Below, one piece after another: positions 26,481 through 39,340 of a stretch of DNA of 64,000 nt; position 1 is the first letter of the stretch, and each line of letters starts with the position of its first letter. The position numbers and the translations under genes are program-made. The DNA is from Welwitschia mirabilis (taxonomy: Eukaryota > Gnetophyta > Gnetopsida > Welwitschiales). The stretch lies in the NCBI GenBank assembly GCA_051453625.1, contig JBOZIK010000001.1, forward strand, positions 57,839,473-57,903,472. The letters are read 5' to 3'. Below the pieces are notes generated by a model. That model searched no databases. It was given only the letters and a program-made list of their open reading frames with translations, and was not told where the DNA came from.

Positions 26481-27700
26481 TATTTACAAAGTGAATTTCT
26501 TAAGGTTACTTCTAAGATTTTTAGTCACTGTTATTTAATGGATGTTATACATAGTAGTTCCTACTTTTCATGCTTATTAAATGTTATGAAGAATCAAAGG
26601 GACTTAGTAATTCATCAGTACTCATGTGAAAAATTAGATTATGTCATCATGATCTAAGCCTTAAACAACTTGATAATCTTATGATTATTTCAAAAGTTAC
26701 ATGTCATTATTAAAGTGAAAGTTTTATAAGTTGAAAGATTAAAGTAGACTTTGGGCATAGTTTATTTCCTGAATTCATAATTTAATTTTAAAAATCATCG
26801 TAAATTTACTTTTTTAATATTTTTTATTTCTTTTAGGTTAATGAACATTATGCTGCCTTTGTCTACTCCTACCCAGATTTATCCATATGGAAGAATGATA
26901 CTAGGTAATTTCCTAGCTTTTATTGAAGTTTTTAATTAATATAATAAATACACATTCATCTCATGAATAACTCTTAAAATAGACTTCTTGCCAAAGCTTT
27001 AAATGAATACTTATAATATAGATGCATTCTAATGAATAAGTTTTCTATAATTATCTAAGAACTTTTAAAGTGTGTATTTCATGCACTTTCTTTTAACAAT
27101 AAAAACAAACTACAAAGAAAAGATAAAATATGTTTTATGCATGTTTACTATCATAAAAATAAGGCCTATCAACTATGGAACTTAACTCCAAAATATTCAC
27201 TATTTTCATGCTATTATCTTCAAAAAAATAGCTAAAATTAATAATCCTACATTGTCAACAGCTTTTAATGATTTCATTTCAAGTAGAGAAGAGAGTATAA
27301 CCTCTAAATAAAGATAAAAATTAAGAGTTAGATAAAGTAAATTTATAATACTTAAGTTTAAATTCTTAAATTTTAGATAGAAATGATCATTCTAATAGTG
27401 GAGAGTAAAATGTTCTTAGAACCCATAATAATGATGAATAAATATTTAACTCATTCAATCAAACATGAATCCTATGTTAGGCAAAATACATTTGTGTCTT
27501 GATGCATGATGTTGAGAGAGATTGAATTAGATAGAATCAAAAATAAATAATGTAAAATAGAAAATGATTTATTTCAACTTTAAATAAAATAAATGATATA
27601 GAGCTAGCTACTATAAAATAAGCTATTAAAAACTCAAAATGAAAGAAAGTAATGTAGGAAGATATAACATACTTATAAAAAATCAAACTTGAAAACTTAA
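26481..27700. other. non-coding AT-rich stretch
   Basis: No gene, repeat or element end was recognised. Confidence 0.5.
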
Positions 27701-27719
27701 CAAAGGAATATAAAATCTA

Positions 27720-28150
27720 ATTAACATGATAACGTTTCTTTTAAATTCTTATTTTCTTCAGTTTATGCATTTGCATGAACATGTGACTTCTTTATAAGTT
27801 TTAGAATATAAGGGTATTTAACATGATTATATCCTTAATATAAAGCAAAATATTGAGAAGATGTATTCCATTGAGGACATAATGGACAAACTTAATTTCT
27901 TAATTATGATGTGATTCAAATTCATATATTTAAAGGATCTTTCAAAATCAAATTCTTATAACATTTAAACTCTTGTAAAACACATTATGTATTAACTATG
28001 ATATTATTATTTGAGTTCTTATAGCTTAGCATGAAATACTTTGAAATATAGTTTTCCATGTGAATTTTTTTATGAGTTTTAAATTAAAATATATGTTTTA
28101 TCTTTTTAAATTCTTTACAAGGCATCTTATTGATACTTTCCACCGATCAT
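27720..28150 (+). repeat. inverted copy of the Copia-3 LTR
   Basis: Read on the plus strand it matches the reverse complement of 29650-30090. Landmarks: 'tttcttttaaattcttattttc', 'gtttatgcattt', 'ttcttaatta', 'tatgtattaactatgatattattatttgag' and 'tagcttagcatg'. It meets a minus-strand copy of another part of the same LTR at about 28140, so the two lie head to head. Confidence 0.75.
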
Positions 28151-30114
28151 CACATTTTTCACATCAAAACAAGTTTTGATTCATCCTACAAGTTGAATAT
28201 TTTGATTGTAGAGATGTTCGTAATGAAATTTAGCTACACTTATATCTATTATTAATATATGATAATTCACAAGATCATCCTAGGGATATAAATCTTATAT
28301 GGTGAAGCCCAAATTTTACCAAACATATTAGGACTTCTATTTATAGTATAATTCTAGTTTCATTCTATCTTACAAATAGATGATGATCTATCAGTAAAGC
28401 AAATACAAAAGTAGAAAGTAATAGATATTGAAATGATATTTAGAGAGATAGAAATAAGACATAGCATTTAGACTAATAGAATAACTTCAAGGAAAAGCAT
28501 AAGTACTTATAATAAAAACATGTAGATTTACTTCTAATTTATTCATAATGATATAATCCACCATGAACATGAGTATTTCATTAGTCCAAGATCAAGCATC
28601 ATCTCATAATCTCATCCATCATAGATATGAAGGTGATGTAATCAAACCACCTAGACTTCACATTAAGAATAAAATAAGCATGGAAAGTATATGTCTCTTA
28701 AGATTCATCAAATAAACATTCAAGTTATGCAAGATAGAATCTAAAGAAAAATAGCCAAACTAGATGTTAAAGTAAAAGCATGACTTAGCCATCCCTATGT
28801 GTAAAAATTATGACATTCATAACTTGATATCAAATCAATGTATTAAGATGATGTAGTAACTTATTATCATAATAAGTAAAGAATACAGTTACAAATGGTA
28901 TTCATGCTAAATCAAAAAGTATCATGATAGATTAGTAGCCAGCTCATCCCTATAAGAGACCTAAAAAGAACTCATGAATAGATCTCCAATATTCTTAAAA
29001 TATCACAATGGAAGTAATTCCCCTTCAAATGAAATGAGGAAGGATATTTATAGGCCTAGATTAGGGTTTTAATTAGGATTTCTAAGATCTAATTAAATCA
29101 TTTTTAATAATTCCAAAATTTAAATAAAATAGTTATTTAATCATGAGGCCAAATTAAGGGGTCTTTCTTAAAACATATTTCTCGTTTATGTTCTCTTTGC
29201 AAAAATTTTGGAAATGAATTGCACACATCAAGAAGACTTAATAACATAATTATGGTACTATTTTACTTTAATAAAATGCTTCTACCATGCCTAGAAATCG
29301 TTTTTCCTTCAAATATGCTTCATATACCTCAATTGCATTCCATAATGCTCTTGATTTCACATTTAACCTATAAAATAATAGTGTTTAGGCATATTAGTAG
29401 TAAAACAATGGTGTTAAGTAAAAGAAATATATAAAATAGTCATGATAATTAATTAAACTTACTAATAATGCCTTAATTCCTTGATATAAATGTTAATTTT
29501 TGAGTGTTATTAAGACACTAATGAAATAAGAATAGATTTTAAGAAATTAATGTAGATAATCATCTAGAATTAATGTGTGGTATATAGTTTTTATTGCATT
29601 TCTTAATGTCATTGGTTACATGCTTTTTTCCTTTCGGATATGTGTAATCTCTATTATCATGTGGAACATGGAATGCAATGTGTTATAAAGGCTTTGATAA
29701 AAGAAAAGACACATTTTAATTTAGCACATTCATGAAAAACTATATTTTAAAGTATTGCATGCTAAGCTATAAGAACTCAAATAATAATGTCATAGTTAAT
29801 ACATAATATGTTTTGAAAGAGTTGAAATGGTACAATAATTTGATTTTGAAAGATATCTTAAACACTGTAAATTTAAATCATATCAAAATCAAGAAATTAA
29901 GATTGCCATTATGACCTTAATGGCATACATATTTTTAACATCTTCCTTGATATTAAGGCTATAATCATGCAAACTACACTTGTAATCTAAAAATTGAAAA
30001 GAATCCACATGTGCACAAAAATGCATAAACCAAAGCAAATAATAATTTAAAAGAAATTCTATCATGTTTATAGTTGAGATATCCTTTATCATTCAAATGC
30101 ATGTTTTCACTATA
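28138..30114 (-). repeat. Copia-3 3' LTR, interrupted
   Basis: Two parts, 28138-28229 and 29519-29935, together match 35826-36345 in the same orientation ('catcaaaacaag', 'catcctNcaagttgaat', then 'tagattttNagaaattaatgta', 'aataataatgtcatagtta'). Between them is a 1.29 kb segment absent from the other copy. The LTR begins next to a polypurine tract at 30115. The lower end is not determined. Confidence 0.65.
28230..29518. mobile_element. insertion inside an LTR, 9-base direct repeats
   Basis: This segment interrupts the similarity between 28138-29935 and 35826-36345. It is bounded by 'taatgaaat' at 28221-28229 and again at 29519-29527. A 9-base target duplication would suit a Mutator-like element, but I found no terminal inverted repeats. 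The text near 29050 ('tatttataggcctagattagggttt') looks like the TATA region of an LTR, so a solo LTR with a different target site is the main alternative. The frame 29219-29434 has no recognisable similarity. Confidence 0.45.
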
Positions 30115-30129
30115 CCTCTCCCTTGATCT
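30115..30129 (-). other. Copia-3 polypurine tract
   Basis: Minus-strand reading 'aagatcaagggagag' lies between the pol remnant and the start of the LTR-like sequence at 30114. Such a tract primes plus-strand DNA synthesis in LTR elements. Confidence 0.6.
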
Positions 30130-30421
30130 TAATGTTAAGGATCATAAGTATTTTCCTTAATTCTTAGAATCTTGTCTTATTAATAGCTTTTATGAAAAAT
30201 TGAGGCAATTACAATATAGAAGGGCAATAATCAATAATAAGAAGCCCATATTTTACTATATTCCAAATATAATCAAATTTTATATTAATTTGTTTAGTTT
30301 TTACAAGCATTACAAGATTCTTAGAAATTACAATGATAGAAGCATTGTTACATAATAGATGTATGTACTTATTAATAGAAATTGTAAAATATTTAAATAT
30401 CTTACCAAGTCATACTAATTG

Positions 30422-31000
30422 TTATCCTACCAAATGGATTTCCATGTACTCAAATTCTGTAGTAAAAATAATCACACATGATTGTTTCTTTCTTATCCAA
30501 TAAAAGAGGCTTTTACTAAATAGCATTACATAGCCTATAGTGCTATTTCTATCATCAATATTATCATTCAAATTTGCATTAACATATCTAATGAGTTGAG
30601 TATTATTATTTGGCTCATAAAATAAACCATAATGTTTCTTGAAGATAGCATAATATTCTTTTAGCACAATCAAGATGGTGCTTTCTTAGACTAGTCATAA
30701 ATCTAGACATCAAGCTAATTACATATTAAACATCAGTAAGAATTGTAGTTAGAAACATCAAACTTCCTATCAAAACCTATATCAACCTCATTACCCTCCA
30801 TTCATTTCTTTATTTTTTGATTAACTGACAAAGGAGTGAAGATGGATTTGGATTCCTAAATATTAAAATTTTCAACATATCAAAAGCATATTTATATTGA
30901 TTCAATAATATGCCTCTTGGGATTTGCTAGCTATATATTCTAAGATAGTATAAGATTTGATCAAGATTTACCATCTTAAATTCCCTTTTTATGTCAACCT
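30422..31000 (-). pseudogene. Copia-3 RT end and RNase H remnant
   Basis: Upper part (about 31000-30680): 'QYKYAFDMLK', then 'VLIGSLMFLTT' and 'SLMSRFMTSLRKHHLDCAKRIL', the conserved region after the RT core in Copia elements. Lower part (30673-30422, open): 'NANLNDNIDDRNSTIGYVML', 'SKSLFYWIRKKQS', 'TTEFEYME', the RNase H domain with the usual STTEAEY-like block. Stops separate the parts. Confidence 0.8.
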
Positions 31001-32108
31001 TTAATATGTCAATTAACATCTTATATTGTTTTACAAAGCCATGGGATTATGAGATGTAATCTCTTCTGTAAGAACCCCATTTAAAAAGAAAATTTAAAAT
31101 TAATCTTGGAAATAATCATATAATCTTTGAAACCATATGCAAGAAAAGCTCTTATTGATTCAAATCATGTAATAAAAGCATATGTTTCTTCATAATCTTT
31201 TCCTACTTCTTTCATGTAATTAATAGAAACAAGATAATAATTACACTTGTTAATTCTATAATCAAAATTATATTTAATTTTGTAAATTCTCTTTGTACTA
31301 ATGATATTTTTATTTTTTGGCCTAGGAATAAGAATCCATGTCTTGTTTCTTTTAATTTAAAAATTTTATTCCTCCATTGCCTTTAACCAATGTGGGTATT
31401 TATAGCTTCCTTAAAAAAAATTAGATCTCCATTTAAATATTCATAACTTAATCCTAAATAATATTTTTAAATATCTTTTGATACCTTAGCTTTAATGATT
31501 GCACAAAGATTTTTCTATCTTATTGTCCTCACTAAAGAATCACTAGGACCTATGATATTGGATTGATTAAAAAAAGAGATTAGCCACTTATTTTTAATTG
31601 ATTTGTTAATATTTTAATACAATGATTTAGATAGACTTCTAGGCTTATTTTCATCTTAATTTTGTATAGGAATGAACACTTGATTTACACTATGATTTAA
31701 CACTATGATTTATGTCATTAATAGGATTTTGTTTATGAGCCCTTTAGTCATCACAATCATTCACTAGAGTTAACATCACAAGATTCATGAACATTATCCT
31801 TAGTAGTATTAATAGCTTTTTATGACTCAAAAATCATGAATTGAATATTAATGCATTCTAGAAATTTTCTTGAATTGGGATCATAAAATATATATGACTA
31901 ACTTTGGCTAGAATATCTAAGAAATATGGATAGCATATATCTAGATTTCAATTTATCTTGATAACTTTTTGTATTTTTAACAAAACTATTAGATCCAAAA
32001 ATATGTAAACATGACATCTTAAGTTTAATGCTATACCATTGTTCATATGTAATGGAATGATTAGGACTCCTTATTCTAAAGGTAATTTGATGTATTTATT
32101 TCTTCATC

Positions 32109-32342
32109 TCAAAAGGATTTATCAATATTTACCATAAGTAGCATGTTTCTCATCATGTTTACTAACAAACAATTCTTTCTTTTCATAACTCCATTTGCTT
32201 GTAGATTGCATGAAGCTATGGTTTGATGAGTAATTACATTGTCTTTTAAAGAGAAGTAAAATCCATTTGATAGGTACTCATATCCATGATAATCCTTTAG
32301 GTTTAAATAGATGAATGGATTACAAATGTTTGAATGAATCAA
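32109..32342 (-). pseudogene. Copia-3 integrase remnant
   Basis: This 77-residue frame begins 'MIHSNICNPF' (family: IHSDICGP) and ends in 'LQANGVMKRKNCLLVNMMRNML' (family: PQQNGVAERKNRTLLDMVRSM). Its centre is shortened: much of the core between these blocks is missing, so it is an internally deleted integrase. Confidence 0.75.
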
Positions 32343-33029
32343 TACTAGATACTAAGATGACCTAGTGCTAACTCTTGAAAATGAAACTTTGGTTTGCTTA
32401 TCTTGCATGCATTTCTTATAAGAATCTTTTGGTTGGATTTGGAGATTGAGCAAGCCTCTTATAATATTATGTTAAATTTTATCATGCATTAATTTACAAG
32501 TGTGTGGTAGAGTTTCTATGTTATTTCCAAAATTCATGTGTGCTAGAAAATAGGACTTTTTCAAAGGTAATTTAATACAAGTTCTTTTCAATTTGTTAAA
32601 CATTAAGAACTTTTTTACCTTTTAATAAGATGCATTTATCATTCATAAATTCAGATTTAAATCAATTTCTAATGTGTTACCCTAAACTTATAACATTGTA
32701 ATATGCATGTAGACAATAAACACATCATGAATTGCAATGCTCTCATCTTTGTGATTTTTGACTAAAAGGGTATCATATCCCTTGATTTCGTGGGAGGTAC
32801 TACTATCAAAGTTGATAGAAATAATATTTTCTATGAAAAATTCCTAAAAAGAAATATTTTAATAAGTAATATTCCTAGAGCAACCACTATAAATGTATGA
32901 AGAGGTTAATCTGCTAAAGGAAAAAATTAGATATAACTAGCTTTCAAACACAAAGCCTTCTACTTTAACCTCATTATTTTCATTGTTTTTTGTTTTTTCT
33001 TCCAACCTAGGTTGCTTCAAAAATGATGC

Positions 33030-33850
33030 TTATTTTGCTATGTTGGATTCATGAAAGTCACTTGCTCTTTTCTTCCTATAATCTTTAATGGAATGATCTC
33101 TTTTATGGCAATGGTGGCATCCTTAAGTTTCTTTTCACTTAGATAAATAATACAGGGAGTTTGCTCTACCACCTTATTATGCTTTACTTTGTCCTTATCC
33201 TTGGCCTCTTCCTTGATCTCTACCTATTCCTATTCCATAGTATAACCTCTACCTCTACCTCTACCTCTACCTCTAGGAAATTCTCAACCTTTACTAGCAT
33301 AAGATATCTTCAAGGAAGTAGTGTTTTGATATTCATCTTATTTAAGGGTGTACTCATATTATACTAGCCTTTGAAAGAGTCCTTTAAGGGAGAAAATTCA
33401 CTAATCTAATAGATTATGAGGGGTTATGGTAATGGATTTGAATGGATTTGTTAAGGATCCTAGGATCTTGAGGGAAACATCATTAATTTTGATTTCATAA
33501 TCTAAATCTTGCATTTCTTAACTATGTTCTTAGATCTCTAAGTGTAGTCTTCTATATTTTTATTATCTTTCAACTTCATGTTATCAAATTGGGTTCTAAG
33601 GTTTTTCAATCTAGTGATTTTGACATTTTCTATCTTTGATAGACCTTATGCAAACCTTCTCCATAACCTTTATGTGAAGTCATAATTACCTTTTTTTAAA
33701 ATTCATTATCAAGCCTACTAGAATGGATTATTATCATTGCCCTACAATCTTCATTTCTAGATTATTTATAACCTCTAGAATCATTCTCAATCTCTACATA
33801 AGTAAAATCAAAATTTGCACACTCCAAAAGTATCTTGGGTTTTAGTGGAT
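33030..33850 (-). pseudogene. Copia-3 gag remnant with RG-rich tract and zinc knuckle
   Basis: At about 33580-33400 the minus strand reads 'NMKLKDNKNIEDYT', as in UBN2-type gags. Five to six copies of 'ctctac' (33238-33275) read on the minus strand as an Arg/Gly run, common just before the Copia gag zinc knuckle. The knuckle at about 33120-33070 reads 'CHHCHKRDHSIKDY', i.e. C-x2-C-x4-H-x4-Y: the last ligand Cys has become Tyr. Confidence 0.7.
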
Positions 33851-34100
33851 GTTCATTCTCCATTTCTAAATCTCAAATGCATCAATGTTAAACTAGGGAA
33901 CTTTCTCCTTGCTCATTATTTTAGGTAATAATCTAAAGGAAAAATAGGAATATATCAAAAAGGATTTTTTTAAAAAAACAAGTTAGAATTTTGTGAAACT
34001 CACAATAAGAATTTGACAAGAATCAAGATTCAATGGGATTAGAATTATAAGTAAGATTTATGGTCTAGTACAAATCATATTTTGTCAAATAGAAATGTTC

Positions 34101-34114
34101 AAGCCTAATACCAA
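34101..34114 (-). other. Copia-3 primer-binding site
   Basis: Minus-strand 'tggtattaggcttg' resembles the TGGTATCAGGC form seen in many plant Copia elements and stands at the upstream end of gag. The sequence above 34116 should therefore be the 5' LTR. Confidence 0.65.
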
Positions 34115-34116
34115 AT

Positions 34117-35825
34117 TAAAGATTTAGAACATCTAGGATTTATAATAAAATTCTAAATAATAACAAAACATATGTTGTACATGATTTATATGAATAAGTT
34201 CAAGAACAAATTGAATAAATTATTAGAATTATAAAAAGATGGGCATACCTTATGTTAAAAATTAAATAATACATGTCTTTATCTTTTGATTTGTTATGAC
34301 TTCAGGTATAGTAATGAACTTATAATACTTAAAACATTAGTTAAATTAATACAACATTAAACATGCAATTATTTGTAATATAAACTAATAATTATTATTT
34401 TCAATTTTATAACTAGAAATATTTATAATGAGATTATAGTAGTAGAGGAAAGAAAAACTATAATTTTATGCCTAAAAATATTTTTATTCTATATTAAAAG
34501 TTGTATTTAGTTGGAACATAGCTGTGATCTAATGTTTTGAATTACATCCTCAAATGAAGCAACTTTGAATTACTAACAAAAAAAATCATTAAAAAATTAA
34601 TATAAAGAACTTAAAAACCTAGAATACATTATCCTTTGAATACTTTCCTATTGTAAGTGGATCGCAAAGCCTAAGGAAAATGTTTCTTTAGCTTATGAAG
34701 ATGGACTTGGTCAAATATGACTTATAGCAATGACAATTATTTTTTAATAGAATCCTTTAAGCATTCTTTCCATGAAAATCCAAAAACAAAAATAGAAGCT
34801 AAAATGAAATTAAAGGAAATAAACCTATTTTCCCCAAAAAAAAACAAATTAACTTTGAGTCCTCTATGTATAGGAATAGGATCACAGGATGATAAATGGA
34901 ATATAAGAAGAATAGAAGGAATCACTCTCTTTTGACTTTTGAAGTAAAAATTGGAATTCTAATAGATACAAATGTATAACAAGAAGAAAAATAAATTAGA
35001 GTAAATTATGGGATCTTAACATAGAAATAGATGCTAAAAAAATAAATTACAAAGGATGAGAAGACACTTTTGTTTAATAAACTGTTATTAAACTTGCTTC
35101 CCTCTTTTAATGTTCAAGAGGTTATGCCTTTTATACAAATTAATCATTTCTTAAAATTCAAAATATAATAATGAATTATAGAATAAGTATTTATAGATGC
35201 AAGAGAAGAAAGAAGATTTGAATGTCTCCATTGAAATCATTCTCTTCCNNNNNNNNNNAATTACAAAAGAAGAAAGAGTAATCAACTAATGTCAATTCCA
35301 TTACCTGAATCATGTGGTTGCCATTATTAAGGATGATTTTTTGAAATTTAGATAAAACTAGATATTGTCTTTCCCTTTCTTCTTCTAACGAGTCCTCTAA
35401 TTCATAGGGGAAAAACACATTTTAAATCAAGAATCATAATATGTCAAGTACTATTTGAAATAGAAGTTTCATAATGGGTCTTTAATAGAGGTGTCTCAAT
35501 GTATCCATTAAGTATGACAATGAGTTGCTCATATTCACTGCATTCGAAAGATTCTATAGGCTTTCTCAGAGTATTGACGTATTGAGAAAAATACTATAGA
35601 AAATACAAATATGGATGAAGATCCATGTATGTATTCATATTTTCTTCCCCTATTTCTATAAGCATTAGAGTCATAAAAACTAATATTCTACTATGTTTAT
35701 AAAATGAATACTACAAAGTTGCATCTCTCTGATAAGAAGAAAAGAGTCTTGTTGACATTCTCCTGCATTCTTTGCTTGTAACCAAGGTAATCATATGTTT
35801 CATAGAAGTAAGATCTATATTGACA
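34117..35825 (-). other. presumed Copia-3 5' LTR or leader, not confirmed
   Basis: It lies between the PBS and the confirmed LTR copy at 35826-36345. I could not match it to the sequence around the 3' LTR. No coding similarity is visible; the overlapping frames at 34717-34935 and 34737-34925 look like chance. A 10-N gap is at 35249-35258. Confidence 0.35.
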
Positions 35826-36345
35826 TTTTCCACAAGATGGCACTTTTTCCACATCAAAACAAGCCTTGGTTCATCCTCCAAGTTGAATCTTTCAATAATA
35901 GAGACTAATAAGACAAGATTAGATTTTGAGAAATTAATGTAAACAACCATGCAAAATTGATCTATAGTACATAGTTCATAGTTTTTATTACATTTCTTAA
36001 TGATCCTAGTCACATGATTTTTTCTTTCAAATATGTGCAATCTTTATGATCATATGAAAAATGGAATGGTGGGCCTTGTAATGGCTTTAAGAAGATAAAA
36101 CACATATTTCAATTCAACACTCATAAAAACTTTTACATGAAAATATATATTTTAAAGTATTACATGCTAATTTATAATAACTCAAATAATAATGTCATAG
36201 TTACTGCATAATGTGTTTTGCAAGAGTTTAAATGGTATAAGATTTGTTTTTAAAAATATCTTATAAATAGCATGAATTTAAGTCATATCAAAATTAAGAA
36301 ATTATAATTGTTCATTATGACCTTAATAGCATACATCTTGTCAAC
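35826..36345 (-). repeat. Copia-3 LTR copy (upper)
   Basis: Direct repeat of 28138-28220 plus 29519-29935. Similarity ends at about 36345 after 'gcatacat', where the lower copy continues for another ~180 bases to the polypurine tract, so this copy is truncated at its start. The minus-strand frame 35711-36040 inside it is not conserved in the other copy and is probably fortuitous. Confidence 0.75.
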
Positions 36346-39340
36346 ATAAAATAAGTATTTCTTATTAAGTATAATTACATTAATATAATCTATAAATAAA
36401 GGACTTGGTTTACTATCAAAGGTTTCATGTAGAAGAAATAAATTAATTATAATGAAACATTTGTACTTATAGGAAAAATTCATATCATATAAATAACTCT
36501 CCTTGATAGTTTAATATAATGATATTTTATTTTAACTTAATATCAAACTTACATATTATTAAATGGAGAAGGCTTTCAAATCTGTGGCCATAAAACAATG
36601 GTTTATAGACTAAAAAATAATGTTTTATTATCTAAAATATGTTCCTTAAGTATGATTTAAAAAGGTTATTCTTGTAGATCTTACTTGTTAGGAGTCACTT
36701 ATACATGAAAACTTATACATAGAAACACATGATAAATAGAACAGAGCTACAATACTATTACTTTGTGCTAATGACATAATATTAAAAAGAAATCATAAAA
36801 TAAAAATCAAGGGAGTGTAGGATTTCCTTAATAAAAAATTTCAAATTTTAGGCCTTGAATATTTGAATTATTCTCTAGGATTTAAAATACTAAGAAAAGA
36901 AAAACAATTAAAAATACATAAATTACATACTTGGCAACCTATAATTAAAACATTTTCAGTAATGAAACAATCATATAAGGTCAAACAAAAAGTTAACATT
37001 AGATGAGATATTTAAAAAAATAGAAATAACGAAGTTTTAGAAACTAATCGATAAATTAACATATCTAATGAAAACTAAATCACATATCATGTTACCATTA
37101 ATAAGCTTATACAATTCGTGCATTCTCCAAAAAAAAAAAACATAAATCTAACAATTAACATACTAAAATACCTTACTAGTACAATGAAATATGGCTTAAG
37201 TTTTAGAAATAATAAAGAATGTTTAGTCATATCCACAGATTCATATTGGGCTAAATCCAAAAGTGAAAAATAAACCACAAGCTATGTCATTTAGTTTAAT
37301 AGAAACAATATTTTATAATTAAGTAAGAAATAAAAGACAACTAAACTTTCTTCTACTAAACAAAAATACATTAAAATGGGAACATTATATTGTGAATTAA
37401 GGTGGGTTCATGAAGATGAACATGTTAATATTCCAATTTCCATCCAATGTAACAACCAAAGAATCATCAAACTCATAAAGAACTCTATCTTTAATGAAAA
37501 AGTAAATATATTAAATTCAAATTCTACTACATTAAATAACTCTACTTAAAAGGATTCCTGAAATTAAGCTACATTAAGACACAATGGAAAATAGTAGATT
37601 AATCATAAACCCACTTAGAAAAAGTAAAGTTGAGTAGTTCATGAAAGCTATAAAATTAAAGAAAAAGATATGAAAGTTTGAAAAAAAGTGTTAAATGAAA
37701 CATAAAATATATGAAACACAAATATAAACAAATTTTGTTTGACCTCTATTCTTGTCAAAATTGTCTTTATTAAAATGAATTATCAAATTAAATTGTGTAA
37801 AAATCATTATCTTTTTAGCTCTTAAAAGATTCATCAAATAAAGATATATCAACACATAATGGAATATGGTAGATGAATTCATGAATTTACGGAGTAAAGT
37901 TTAGTACTTTATGAAAGATTAACAAATAAAAGAAAGATATTTGAAAGTTAGAGAAATATTATTAGATAAAACATAAAATAAATATAACACAAATATAAAC
38001 AAAATTTTTTATCTCTATTTTTAACAAGATGTACTTTGTTAAAATGAAGTAAAATACAAGCTTTTCCTAATAGTTGTTTATTATGTTATTTATTAATGAA
38101 ATGAATAATTAAATCTACTTACTCATGACCTTGCTCATGTTAGTAGCATCCACATACTCATTTAGGATGGGAATGCATAATTGGAATTATTCATCCATAA
38201 CCTTGCTTGTGTTGGTAATGTCCACATATTCATCACACATTATCACATCCATGACTGATTTTAAAGCACTAATTTGATCTTTTAATGATGACATGTATCC
38301 ATTACTCTTGATTATCAAAGTTCATAAACTAGACAATGCACATTGAAACTTTTGTTATAGTGTTACAGCTTAAAGTTCCTCTAGCTATTGAACCTTTTTT
38401 ACCTTTAATAATGAAGACTATCAAACCATAGGTATTCTTGCATAGAGTAGAATGCACTAGAAATTTATCATAAATGAAATCACCCTTTTATGCATTAGAC
38501 AATTTTTTATCAATAACAAGCATCTTTTCAAAAGGCTTAATTTTCAAAAGTACCATTTCATAGTGATTAATTACTCTAGTATGTGAAATGATATTAAGCA
38601 TAAAGCTCTAGTGTAGGTCATTGTCAATCTTTAGATTATCCTAATTCTTCTCTCTTCAAAAGAACAATGATTTGAAATTTAGACTAGATTTAGCCAAAAT
38701 TATGAGTTAAATCATATATTATATGAAATTATAGTTTGGTAGCTATTTCAACAAATTCTTGATGCCAAAAAAATCTCTTTTAGTAACTTGTTAATGCTAA
38801 AAGATAAAATATCCAAGTGTTCTTACTAATTTAGTTTAGATTTGTATTATCATTTTTGATAACAAACATAGAATTATGAGCATTAATGAACTGTTTGAAT
38901 CTTTGGATTATGTTTGCTTGTTGTGATCATAGTGTTTATTCTTTTCATGTCTTCACACTTTTAGTCAAATAGTTGTTAGTAGCTTTTTAATCATTTTTAA
39001 GGACATCCTTTATTAATTCTATGCATATACATTTTGTGTTATGCTTCTAACACATTTGTGTGGATGTGTGATTTATGTTGCTTTTAGTTCATTTTAACAT
39101 ACATGCATTTATTAGTATAATCTTTTATCTTTTTACATTACTTTAATTTTTTGGGATATTTTGATTCATTATAATCCCATTAAATTATAATATTATTACA
39201 TCACATCAAGTTTGAATGTGGTAAAAATTTATGTGACTAATTTTTTTAGCTATACATCAATTCACTTATAATCAAAATAGATCATGTCAAGAAAAATTCA
39301 CATAATTATTTTAAAATTAAGTCCTTTTTTTAAATACTTT
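36346..39340. other. non-coding AT-rich stretch with small tandem repeats
   Basis: No gene was recognised. A unit of about 274 bases is repeated twice at about 37490-38060 (shared: 'acataaaatatatgaaacacaaatataaacaaa' in variant forms near 37700 and 37975). Near 38125-38240 a second tandem pair of about 76 bases contains 'accttgctNgtgttNgtaNNgtccacata'. Confidence 0.55.

Larger units (their letters stand above)
30115..34116 (-). mobile_element. Copia-3: degenerate Ty1/Copia internal region
   Basis: Minus-strand order from high to low coordinates: PBS (34101-34114), gag with an RG-rich stretch and zinc knuckle (33850-33030), integrase (about 32350-32100), RT (31800-30700), RNase H (30673-30422) and a polypurine tract ('aagatcaagggagag', 30115-30129). 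This is a complete Ty1/Copia order. All parts carry stops and frame changes. Its LTRs belong to the family at 28138-30114 and 35826-36345. Confidence 0.8.

Noticed and set aside
33238-33275. (CTCTAC)n as an independent microsatellite or CRISPR-like repeat
   Set aside because: It falls where a Copia gag has its Arg/Gly run, and there are no spacers; it is explained by the gag.
35711-36040. 109-residue minus-strand frame with Cys/His residues
   Set aside because: It lies in an LTR copy and is not kept open in the other LTR copies.
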